The notes under the pieces are model-generated. The model made no database searches. It was given only the letters and a program-made list of their open reading frames with translations, and had not been told where the DNA came from. A DNA stretch of 5,955 nt, from contig JACMQJ010000438.1 of assembly GCA_014377055.1 (NCBI GenBank), forward strand, positions 1 to 5,955, in the 5' to 3' direction. The position numbers and the translations under genes are program-made. This DNA comes from Candidatus Sericytochromatia bacterium. Lineage in GTDB: Bacteria; Cyanobacteriota; Sericytochromatia; UBA7694; JACMQJ01. Positions 1 through 5,478 of the stretch are shown here, piece by piece. Within the stretch, counting starts at the first letter, position 1, and each line of letters starts with the position of its first letter.

Positions 1-69
1 CAACTGGCAACAAAAAAGATGTATATGATAGTAAGATAGTAATAAGTAATTTTTTATTCATTGTTATTT

Positions 70-1179
70 TTATTTAATATTTTCTTCTATTGAAAGTAAT
101 ATATTATTTAGACCTTGCTTAAGTTGTTCACTGTCAGGCCACCCATAACCAATACGCATGAAACGTTTATCCATTTCAAACCAATGACCAGGCCCTACAA
201 ATGTTTTATGTTTTATATTCAATGTCTGATAAAATCCTTCAATATCAATCTTTAATTCAGGCTTTATTCTTGGAAAGCATACTACTCCACCTTCTGGTTG
301 TTGCCATTCCAAATATGATTGGCTTTTTATAAAGTCTTTTACTATTATAAAATTATTTTTAATGTTTTTTAGTATTTTTGAGAAATGTTTATCTTTTTCT
401 TTTAAAAATAAATATGCTATCTCTTCATCAATAACCGAGTTACAAATAAAAATTTGCTCTTTGGCAGCAAGAAAAGTATTAAATAGTTTTTGATCTTGAC
501 AGATAAGCCAACCAAGCCTGATACCTGGTAGACCATAAGCTTTGGATATTGAAGAAATACTAATTACATTTTTGGACAATGAAGCAGCTAAAGGTAATTT
601 TTCACCAAAAACCATATCACGATAGGTTTCATCATAAAGTAAATAACAGTTGTTATTTTCAGCTATTTTGATGACCTGATTAAGTTCATCAAGATTAATT
701 ACTACGCCTGTAGGATTATGAGGATAAGTCAAGCTAATCATCTTTGTATTAGATTTAATCAGTGAGGAGATTTTATTTATATCAAGTCTAAAATTACTTT
801 CAAAAGATAAATCTACATAGTCAATTTGACAGCCAATAAGCTTTGGTGTTTCAATATTTATTCCATAATTAGGTCTAATAACTATTAGATGATCTTTATT
901 AGTCAAAATTGAGGTATTAACAATAAATAATGCTGACGCAGCACCAACTGTTAATAAAATATTATCTTTTGATATTCCTTCATATTCAGAGGCAATTAAA
1001 TCTCTTAATTGTGGCTTACCAAGATGATCACCGTAACATATAACCAAATCATCAAGAGTGATACCCAAATCACAATAATTTAAATCAGTCACAGAACTTT
1101 CAGCTAAATTATATTTTACATTTTCATAACCTAATTGCTCTGGGGACTCTATTTCTATAGGCATTCTTTGATAATACAT
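70..1179 (-). CDS. Class I/II-fold PLP-dependent aminotransferase
   Basis: A 369-aa cytosolic enzyme of aspartate aminotransferase fold type I, expected to transfer an amino group between an amino acid and a 2-oxo acid using pyridoxal phosphate. Visible signatures are the phosphate-binding VGAAS stretch (78-82), N155-P156-T157-G158, YDET with cofactor-binding D183, SISKAYG with Schiff-base lysine K213, R221 in PGIRLGW, and a C-terminal R342 (FMRIGYGW) in the place of the carboxylate-binding arginine. All key residues are present and the length is near normal for the family (slightly short N-terminus), so it should be active. The overall pattern recalls the stand-alone aminotransferases often labelled capreomycidine-synthase-like, but nothing nearby points to that pathway, so the substrate is unknown. 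The start is supported by AAGGG at 1186-1190, 6 bases upstream. It is divergent from the next gene and has no operon partner in the window. Confidence 0.93.
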   Translation of the reverse strand: MYYQRMPIEIESPEQLGYENVKYNLAESSVTDLNYCDLGITLDDLVICYGDHLGKPQLRDLIASEYEGISKDNILLTVGAASALFIVNTSILTNKDHLIVIRPNYGINIETPKLIGCQIDYVDLSFESNFRLDINKISSLIKSNTKMISLTYPHNPTGVVINLDELNQVIKIAENNNCYLLYDETYRDMVFGEKLPLAASLSKNVISISSISKAYGLPGIRLGWLICQDQKLFNTFLAAKEQIFICNSVIDEEIAYLFLKEKDKHFSKILKNIKNNFIIVKDFIKSQSYLEWQQPEGGVVCFPRIKPELKIDIEGFYQTLNIKHKTFVGPGHWFEMDKRFMRIGYGWPDSEQLKQGLNNILLSIEENIK

Positions 1180-1221
1180 TAATATCCCTTATATTATGAA
1201 ATAATAAAAATATAAATAAGC

Positions 1222-1230
1222 ATTATAACA
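1222..1230 (-). promoter_or_regulatory. Extended -10 promoter of the aminotransferase gene
   Basis: Read on the minus strand the bases are TGTTATAAT, a perfect extended -10 element (TGn plus TATAAT). No good -35 hexamer sits 16-18 bases upstream, as is common for extended -10 promoters. Transcription would begin near 1215, giving a leader of about 36 bases before the ATG at 1179. This is inferred from sequence only. Confidence 0.5.
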
Positions 1231-1349
1231 ATAATTACTACTTAAATTAATTTTATTTTGTTTTTATATAAAACTTATGCTTATTATTTATTAACAAAGT
1301 TATGCTTCTTTATGTAAACATTTATTGCATTCAACTGCCGTTATTTAAC

Positions 1350-1358
1350 TGTTATATA
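1350..1358 (+). promoter_or_regulatory. Candidate extended -10 promoter for the lytic transglycosylase gene
   Basis: TGTTATATA matches TGn plus a -10 hexamer (5 of 6 bases). A weak -35-like TTCAAC lies 17 bases upstream of the hexamer. Transcription would start near 1365 and give an unusually long leader of about 140 bases. A second possible -10, TATACT at 1455-1460, would give a short leader that bypasses the hairpin. Confidence 0.35.
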
Positions 1359-1361
1359 TAT

Positions 1362-1451
1362 ACTGAAAAAATAAATAAATAATCGAAATATTAAATCACA
1401 ACAGACTTTAAATAAATTAATAGCGAGATTGCTTTAGTAATCTTTTTCAGT
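1362..1451 (+). repeat. Perfect 9-bp inverted repeat enclosing the hairpin
   Basis: ACTGAAAAA at 1362-1370 is the exact reverse complement of TTTTTCAGT at 1443-1451. The right arm contains the U-tract of the hairpin at 1425-1447. If the RNA begins near 1365, most of the left arm could pair with the U-tract and compete with termination. Separately, TATACTGAA occurs as a direct repeat at 1359-1367 and 1455-1463. Confidence 0.5.
1425..1447 (+). terminator. Terminator-like hairpin with U-tract in the leader
   Basis: The arms AGATTGC (1426-1432) and GTAATCT (1437-1443) pair over 7 bp, with one G-U pair and a TTTA loop, and are followed directly by a run of T (1443-1447). This is the form of a weak Rho-independent terminator. 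No gene ends just upstream, so it would either end a short RNA started near 1365 or act as an attenuator before the lytic transglycosylase gene. The stem is AT-rich, so its strength is uncertain. Confidence 0.4.
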
Positions 1452-1506
1452 TTTTATACTGAATAACATTCTATGAATAATTTTTATTTTTTTATGAGGT
1501 TTTTCT

Positions 1507-2214
1507 ATGATAAATAGTAAATTTTTAGCTCTATCTGTTCTAGTAACTACATCCTTAAGTTATATAAATCCTAGTTTTTCTTACGCTTATTCACCAACTT
1601 CTAGCCCTATTTTAAAAGCGACAATAATTAAATCAGACATTAACCCATATTTACAAACAAATGAACAAAGTGCATATAGCAAGGATATTTTTCAAGATTT
1701 AGAAAAGCTTAAAAATGAAGCGGATCAAGACAATAATTTTTTAGAAATAACAAATCAACAAGATCCAGTATATTATACTTACAAGAGCTTTATTTTAACG
1801 CATAATCCTAAAATAAAAGGCTTCATAGCCGATAAAATAATTACTAATGTTAAATTTTATAGTAAAGAAAATGCTCTTGATCCAAAACTTGTTTTTGCTC
1901 TTATGGCTAAAGAATCAAGTTTTAGATCAAATGTTGTGTCACATTCAGGTGCTATAGGATTGGGTCAATTAAAAAGAGGAACAGCCAGAGAAGTAGGAGT
2001 AACCAATCCATTTAATATAGTTGAAAATATTAAAGGTACAACACGCTATTTAGCAAAATTGATGAAATATTGTAATGGTGATGAGGATCGCACACTAGCA
2101 TCATATAATATGGGTATGGGAGCGGTTGACCGTACTCTAAAAGCAGGTAATAAATTACCTTCAGATGTAGAAAGATATGTTTACAAAATAAAAAATTTCA
2201 AAAAAGACATTTAA
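1507..2214 (+). CDS. Secreted lytic transglycosylase (SLT / GH23 domain)
   Basis: A 235-aa protein predicted to cut the peptidoglycan glycan chain between MurNAc and GlcNAc in the periplasm, leaving 1,6-anhydroMurNAc. The N-terminus is a Sec signal peptide (Lys5, hydrophobic 6-20, likely cleavage after SYA27); no lipobox is visible. A low-complexity linker covers about 28-105. The catalytic domain is residues about 108-235: catalytic E136 in AKESSF, SGAIGLGQL (147-155) corresponding to the family GAxGLMQL motif, ASYNMG (198-203) for the AYNAG motif, and PSDVERYVYKI (218-228) for the closing ETxxYVxxV motif. The start is set by GAGG at 1496-1499, 7 bases before the ATG. It is a single gene divergent from the aminotransferase. 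Such enzymes serve wall turnover or help secretion systems cross the wall; no secretion genes are seen here to choose between these. Confidence 0.93.
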   Translation: MINSKFLALSVLVTTSLSYINPSFSYAYSPTSSPILKATIIKSDINPYLQTNEQSAYSKDIFQDLEKLKNEADQDNNFLEITNQQDPVYYTYKSFILTHNPKIKGFIADKIITNVKFYSKENALDPKLVFALMAKESSFRSNVVSHSGAIGLGQLKRGTAREVGVTNPFNIVENIKGTTRYLAKLMKYCNGDEDRTLASYNMGMGAVDRTLKAGNKLPSDVERYVYKIKNFKKDI

Positions 2215-2277
2215 CAATCTTTTAGTTTAATTTTTGATGATTCATCTACTAAAACTTGCTTAATTTACATAAATATT

Positions 2278-2293
2278 ATTAAAAGCTTTTAAT
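2278..2293. repeat. Perfect 16-bp palindrome between two genes
   Basis: ATTAAAAGCTTTTAAT is fully self-complementary and is followed by a few T residues. It lies 64 bases after the lytic transglycosylase stop and 60 bases before the next ATG. It could be a weak terminator for the upstream gene or an operator for the downstream one. As it is nearly all A and T, chance is also possible. Confidence 0.35.
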
Positions 2294-2314
2294 TTTAAAA
2301 AGATTATTGTAAGA

Positions 2315-2320
2315 TATACT
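2315..2320 (+). promoter_or_regulatory. Candidate -10 box of the 277-aa protein gene
   Basis: TATACT lies 33 bases before the ATG at 2354. No good -35 is visible at 17 bases upstream (ATTTTA). The ribosome binding site is AAGGG at 2337-2341, a rather long 12 bases from the ATG. The assignment is tentative. Confidence 0.3.
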
Positions 2321-2353
2321 TAATCAAATCTTATAAAAGGGTTAATTTTAATT

Positions 2354-3187
2354 ATGGATGTATCAGTTAGTAGATCTTCAACGATAACAGAAGTTGCAAA
2401 AAAAGATTTAAATGAGCAAGCTCTAAAAAATATAAGACGTGAACCTCTCAATCTTAACTTACCCGATTTAAACTCTAGTAACTCAGATAATCTTAGTATG
2501 ACTAATAGTAAGGGTTTTGTTCCTAATGCTCCTATATTTGGACATGAGAATGATCCTATCAGATTAACTGAATCTGGTCTCAACTCTGCAAAAATTGAAA
2601 TGGGTAGACCTGGCGAAAAAGCAATCTTAACTGTTAGTGCAAGAAATGAAGGTATAAATAATGAAAAATCACACATATCAGTTAATTCACCATACTTAAA
2701 AGATATGGCTAGAGATTATGCCAAAGAAACTGTTATGGATAGTGTTGTTACTCCTCTCAGGAATACTCTAGGTAAAACTGTTGCAGACACAACTCTTGGT
2801 ACAGCAGTTATTGCTACAGCTTTAATTTCAGCAAAGCACTTACCTGATGGACACGCCAACATAGGCTTGCCAATAAATAAATTAACATCAGATAAGGAAT
2901 TAAAAGCTAGTATTATTGTAGGATATGGTGCTGGAAGCAATTTAAAAGCAACAGGTGTTGAATTAAAAGACAAATTTCAACTAAAAGGAGATAATGAAAT
3001 GGAAGTTAAGGTTTCATATCGAAAAAATGTTGAAGTAAATGGTAATAAAAACGCCAACGAAGCTAAAGTTGAAGCAACTATTGTTAATCCAAGAAAGAGA
3101 TGGAATGATGGAGTTGTTACTATGGGTATAGAGCATAATAATGTTACTGGTACAACAGCTGGTGTTTATTATCATAAATCATTCTAG
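2354..3187 (+). CDS. Hypothetical protein with beta-rich C-terminal region
   Basis: I do not recognise this 277-aa protein. Residues 1-110 are polar and rich in Asn, Ser and Leu with no signal peptide, and look disordered. Residues 112-140 look helical and amphipathic. Residues 142-160 are hydrophobic with small residues (LGTAVIATALISA) and could be a membrane helix or a buried helix. From about 183 to the end the pattern alternates polar and hydrophobic residues in what look like four or five strands joined by Gly/Asn-rich turns, ending in Phe277 with Val271 and Tyr273 at -7 and -5. This partly resembles the C-terminal signal of outer-membrane beta-barrels, but Lys at -3 does not fit and there is no export signal. 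No Cys is present and Trp occurs once (W250). The start is ATG 2354 with AAGGG upstream. It appears to be transcribed alone. A secreted or surface role is possible but unproven. Confidence 0.85.
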   Translation: MDVSVSRSSTITEVAKKDLNEQALKNIRREPLNLNLPDLNSSNSDNLSMTNSKGFVPNAPIFGHENDPIRLTESGLNSAKIEMGRPGEKAILTVSARNEGINNEKSHISVNSPYLKDMARDYAKETVMDSVVTPLRNTLGKTVADTTLGTAVIATALISAKHLPDGHANIGLPINKLTSDKELKASIIVGYGAGSNLKATGVELKDKFQLKGDNEMEVKVSYRKNVEVNGNKNANEAKVEATIVNPRKRWNDGVVTMGIEHNNVTGTTAGVYYHKSF

Positions 3188-3219
3188 ATCAAGGATTTAA
3201 TTGATTAAAGGATTGACAC

Positions 3220-3235
3220 AGATTTTTTAAAATCT
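3220..3235 (+). terminator. Weak AT-rich hairpin after the 277-aa protein gene
   Basis: AGATTTT and AAAATCT form a short inverted repeat separated by TT, 32 bases after the stop codon. No clean T-run follows. It may end the upstream transcript but is weak. A perfect TTGACA hexamer at 3213-3218 overlaps its edge, without a good -10 at the right distance. Confidence 0.25.
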
Positions 3236-3244
3236 TCATCTTAA

Positions 3245-3272
3245 TTGACTGAGAGTCTAAATTTGTTATAAT
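3245..3272 (+). promoter_or_regulatory. Strong sigma-70-type promoter of the AIM24 gene
   Basis: TTGACT (3245-3250) is followed after 16 bases by TATAAT (3267-3272), and the -10 is extended by TGT (3264-3266). Transcription should begin near 3279, giving a leader of about 47 bases. This is the closest match to consensus in the window and suggests good expression of the AIM24 gene and of the propeller ORF behind it. Confidence 0.7.
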
Positions 3273-3325
3273 TCAGAGTAAAATTATTCCCAAGTCTATG
3301 ATTTAATAAATTAGAGGAAAATACG

Positions 3326-4000
3326 ATGAAAACTACAGTTGTCTATCCTGGAACTAACTCTATGATCAGAGTTGATTTACAACAAGGCGAAAAAGTAAAA
3401 GCTGAATCTAACGCAATGGTTGTTATGTCAACAACAATCGATCTTGAAGGAAAGTTAGAAGGTGGTCTAATGGCTGGTCTTGGTAGAATGATGGCTGGAG
3501 AAAAATTCTTTTTTCAAACCTTATCAGCAAATAGGGGTTCAGGATATGCTTTACTTGCTCCTTCAACTCCAGGAGACGTTTTTTCAATAGAATTAGATGG
3601 CAGTATTGAGTATAATGTTCAAAAAGATGGTTTTCTAGCTGGTTCTGATACTATTCAAGTAAATACCAAAATGCAAAACTTATCTCAAGGCTTACTTAGT
3701 GGGGAAGGTTTTTTTATTCTAAAAGTAAGTGGGAAAGGGACATTAGTTTTAAGCTCATTTGGTGCAATACACGAAGTTAATTTATCCGCAGGTGAAGAGT
3801 ATACTATTGATAATGCACATCTTGTTGCTTGGCCAACCACTACAAGTTATAGAATAGATAAAGCTTCCAAAGGTTGGTTTTCTAGTTTCACGTCAGGTGA
3901 AGGTCTTGTCTGTAAGTTTACAGGGCCAGGTAAAGTATATATTCAAACTAGAAACTCAGCAGCATTTGGCTCATGGATTCAGCAATTTGTTAGAAAATAA
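3326..4000 (+). CDS. AIM24 / TIGR00266 family protein
   Basis: A 224-aa protein that matches the AIM24 family over its whole length; the residues shared with the TIGR00266 group are plain. Examples are ESNAMVVMS (27-35), GGLMAGLGRMMAGEKFFFQ (46-64), LLAPSTPGDV (76-85), LSGEGFFILKVSGKGTLVLS (124-143), SFGAIHEV (144-151), AHLVAW (164-169), TSGEGLVCKFTGPG (189-202) and VYIQTRN (204-210). The family folds as stacked beta-prisms and is named after a mitochondrial inner-membrane protein of yeast; the bacterial members have no settled biochemical role. No signal peptide or membrane segment is seen, so it is likely cytosolic or peripheral. The start is ATG 3326 with AGAGGA at 3313-3318, 7 bases away. 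The C-terminus looks complete. No terminator follows, and a propeller ORF in another frame runs out of its end. Confidence 0.93.
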   Translation: MKTTVVYPGTNSMIRVDLQQGEKVKAESNAMVVMSTTIDLEGKLEGGLMAGLGRMMAGEKFFFQTLSANRGSGYALLAPSTPGDVFSIELDGSIEYNVQKDGFLAGSDTIQVNTKMQNLSQGLLSGEGFFILKVSGKGTLVLSSFGAIHEVNLSAGEEYTIDNAHLVAWPTTTSYRIDKASKGWFSSFTSGEGLVCKFTGPGKVYIQTRNSAAFGSWIQQFVRK

Positions 4001-4868
4001 TCTTAATTTTTGGAAATCAACAAATGGTCCTTACGAAGAGATTGTATATGCTATAGCTATTAGTCAAAATGATCATATTTTTGCTGGAACTTATATTAGT
4101 GGTGTTTTTCGTTCTAATCCTTATGGATCTTACTGGTCACAAACTAGCCTTACAAATAAGCATATAAAATCACTTTTGATCACTCCAGATAAATATATTT
4201 TTGCGGGAACTCAACAAAAAGGTATATTCAGATCAATTGATAATGGAGTAAGTTGGACACAAACTTCACTGTTAGACAAAAGTGTTAATTCATTAGCTAT
4301 TAATTCCAAAAATTACTTATTTGCAGGAACTCTAGGAAATGGAATCTTTATTTCAAAAAATAATGGTAGTACATGGAATCAAATTGGTTTAACAAAACAT
4401 GTTATTGACTCAATTATAATTGACCAATCTGGAAATATCTTTGCTGGTACAGATACAGGAGTTTATATTTCTAATGATGATGGTAAAACATGGATTAGAT
4501 CTAATGATGGTTTAACTAATACTGATATTAATGTTCTAAAAATTAATAATTCTGGAGATATTTTTGCTGGTACATCTAATGGCTTATTTTATTCAACTAA
4601 TAAAGGTAAATCATGGATTTTTATTGACAATCAGATAATAAACCCTAAAGTATGGACAATTATTTTTAACAAAGATAGTGATATGTTTATTGGGACAGAC
4701 GGCGGTGTCTTTGTTTCCAAAGGTGATATTCATAAATGGGAAAAAATAAATTCAGGTCTTAACAGTAATAAAGTATATTGTCTTGGAATAAATTCTGAGG
4801 GTTACCTTTATGCTGGTACATACGGTTGGGGCATATTTAAAAGCTCAAAAAGCACCTTAAATAATTAG
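3987..4868 (+). CDS. Seven-bladed BNR/sialidase-like beta-propeller, start uncertain, possibly 5'-truncated
   Basis: The frame encodes seven copies of a blade motif, I-F-A-G-T-x(2-4)-G-[VI]-F-x-S followed by N/D-x-G-x-x-W. The first motif residues lie at 4080, 4200, 4320, 4440, 4563, 4686 and 4809, that is periods of 40, 40, 40, 41, 41 and 41 residues. Such repeats form ligand- or substrate-binding propellers of the sialidase/BNR type; no enzyme active-site set is evident, so binding is more likely than catalysis. The last blade lacks its outer W strand, and the residues NFWKS at the very start of the similarity (4005-4019) can supply it, so the ring seems complete. There is no ATG in a usable place: only TTG at 3966 or 3987, or GTG at 3897 well inside the AIM24 gene, all without a clear ribosome binding site. 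No signal peptide is present. It is either a leaderless remnant of a secreted protein, a coupled gene with a rare start, or a +1 frameshift product of AIM24. Confidence 0.7.
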   Translation: MLENNLNFWKSTNGPYEEIVYAIAISQNDHIFAGTYISGVFRSNPYGSYWSQTSLTNKHIKSLLITPDKYIFAGTQQKGIFRSIDNGVSWTQTSLLDKSVNSLAINSKNYLFAGTLGNGIFISKNNGSTWNQIGLTKHVIDSIIIDQSGNIFAGTDTGVYISNDDGKTWIRSNDGLTNTDINVLKINNSGDIFAGTSNGLFYSTNKGKSWIFIDNQIINPKVWTIIFNKDSDMFIGTDGGVFVSKGDIHKWEKINSGLNSNKVYCLGINSEGYLYAGTYGWGIFKSSKSTLNN

Positions 4869-5023
4869 TTATATCTTGATGATGAATTATTACTTTCACG
4901 TTTTTTAACATCTTTTAGTGAAAATTTACCATTTGATTTTTCTTTTTCTTTGGTGCGTGCAGTTAAATATTGTAAGAAATCACTTGTAGAACTATATACA
5001 ACTTTATTATTTTGAATTGCCAT
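4865..5023 (-). CDS. Small hypothetical protein, 52 aa
   Basis: A short minus-strand frame from ATG 5023 encodes 52 residues beginning MAIQNNKVVYSS. The middle is charged (TARTKEKEKS, 22-31; KDVKKRE, 38-44) and the tail is Asn/Ser-rich; there is no membrane segment. I do not recognise it. Support for its being real is an AAAAGG ribosome binding site at about 5036-5041, 12 bases before the ATG, a TATAAT box at 5050-5055, and start and stop codons that use the space between neighbours neatly. It converges on the propeller ORF and overlaps its 3' end by 4 bases. The basic, hydrophilic make-up is compatible with a nucleic-acid-binding or regulatory peptide, but this is only a guess. Confidence 0.6.
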   Translation of the reverse strand: MAIQNNKVVYSSTSDFLQYLTARTKEKEKSNGKFSLKDVKKRESNNSSSRYN

Positions 5024-5049
5024 GATATTGTTAACCTTTTGAGTTTTAA

Positions 5050-5055
5050 ATTATA
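5050..5055 (-). promoter_or_regulatory. Candidate -10 box of the 52-aa protein gene
   Basis: Read on the minus strand the bases are TATAAT, a perfect -10 hexamer, 26 bases before the ATG at 5023. No recognisable -35 is found at 16-18 bases, which may mean dependence on an activator; see the CRP-like site at 5117-5132. Confidence 0.4.
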
Positions 5056-5116
5056 ATACTATTATCTTAACATATTTTCATATTGTTTTACAGTCTTTTA
5101 CAAAAAAACTTTTCAA

Positions 5117-5132
5117 TGTGATTTTGGTCACG
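5117..5132. promoter_or_regulatory. CRP-like palindrome
   Basis: TGTGA-TTTTGG-TCACG matches the CRP/FNR-superfamily site TGTGA-N6-TCACA at 9 of 10 defined bases. Its centre is about 81 bases upstream of the start of transcription predicted from the -10 at 5050-5055 on the minus strand, a spacing on the helical face used by class I CRP sites. Nothing else shows that this organism has CRP. It could also be part of the decayed end of the neighbouring insertion sequence. Confidence 0.3.
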
Positions 5133-5180
5133 AATGCATTAAAATTTTATAGATTGAGTTATAGACTTTAAATTCATATT

Positions 5181-5399
5181 TTAAGAGCATTTTTTATTGA
5201 GAAAATTATCCCATTCTTTATAATCACTAAAATACAAAGATCTCAAAGACATAATAGATTGAGCTCCTTATTTAGACCAGTGCATGCCTACACGTTTCAT
5301 TCTATTTGTAATATAAAACTTTGTATCTAATTTATTAAAAAAACTTTCTGATAAAATTTTAGTGCACACCTCATTGTACGAATCTTTACATTTTTTTAA
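5181..5399 (-). pseudogene. Decayed C-terminal remnant of an ISKra4-type transposase
   Basis: The minus strand from 5399 to 5181 reads as about 72 residues in one frame with one internal stop (TAA at 5270-5268). Before the stop is YITNRMKRVGMHWSK and after it GAQSIMSLRSLYFSD, then KEWDNFLNKK and a natural stop. This closely follows the C-terminal end of ISKra4-family transposases, where NRMKRSGMRWS is followed by a Glu and GAQAIL-LR and then a W..F segment. The stop replaces what is probably the Glu codon (GAA to TAA). Upstream the frame closes at once (TAG at 5405-5403), so the catalytic domain is gone. The remnant is inert and marks an old insertion. I found no clear terminal inverted repeats. 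Confidence 0.7.
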
Positions 5400-5414
5400 T
5401 ATCTAATGTATACT
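5385..5414 (+). promoter_or_regulatory. Promoter of the Lmo0937-family gene
   Basis: TTTACA (5385-5390) and TATACT (5409-5414) are separated by 18 bases. Transcription would start near 5421, giving a leader of about 58 bases. The -35 lies inside the decayed transposase frame on the opposite strand. Confidence 0.5.
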
Positions 5415-5435
5415 TATATTAAGTTAAGCGATTAG

Positions 5436-5453
5436 TTACTTTTAACAAAGTAA
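5436..5453 (+). repeat. Short perfect inverted repeat in the leader of the Lmo0937-family gene
   Basis: TTACTTT (5436-5442) and AAAGTAA (5447-5453) flank a TAAC loop. It lies just after the predicted transcription start, so it may be an operator or a 5' hairpin that steadies the transcript. Confidence 0.4.
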
Positions 5454-5478
5454 GATAAATTTTAAAAAGGAAATAAAA

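Larger units (their letters stand above)
1180..1506. other. Divergent intergenic region, 327 bp, no gene
   Basis: This very AT-rich spacer separates two divergent genes, and I see no convincing coding frame in it. It carries the minus-strand extended -10 promoter, a direct repeat TTATGCTT at 1275-1282 and 1300-1307 (25-bp period), a plus-strand extended -10 element at 1350-1358, and a structured leader up to the ATG at 1507. The repeat could be a regulator site, but at this base composition short repeats also arise by chance. Confidence 0.6.

Noticed and set aside
1..77. Possible 3' end of a plus-strand gene entering from the left
   Set aside because: Two plus frames are open from base 1 (stops at about 37 and 75), but the residues are too few and too plain to support a gene; no hairpin is seen either.
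2320..2676. Minus-strand open frame of 118 codons
   Set aside because: It lies within the 277-aa plus-strand gene, has no ribosome binding site and unlikely composition; a shadow frame.
2716..2973. Minus-strand open frame of 85 codons
   Set aside because: Also wholly antisense to the 277-aa gene, with no family resemblance; a shadow frame.
3213..3218. Perfect TTGACA hexamer
   Set aside because: No acceptable -10 occurs 16-18 bases downstream; the better promoter for the AIM24 gene is at 3245-3272.
3897..3986. GTG-started extension of the propeller ORF inside the AIM24 gene
   Set aside because: The first 30 residues are only the out-of-frame reading of conserved AIM24 codons, have no ribosome binding site and no propeller similarity, so they are not taken as real coding sequence.
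5086..5102. Two close copies of TTTTACA
   Set aside because: Only two copies of a T-rich heptamer in AT-rich DNA; no array or CRISPR-like spacing.
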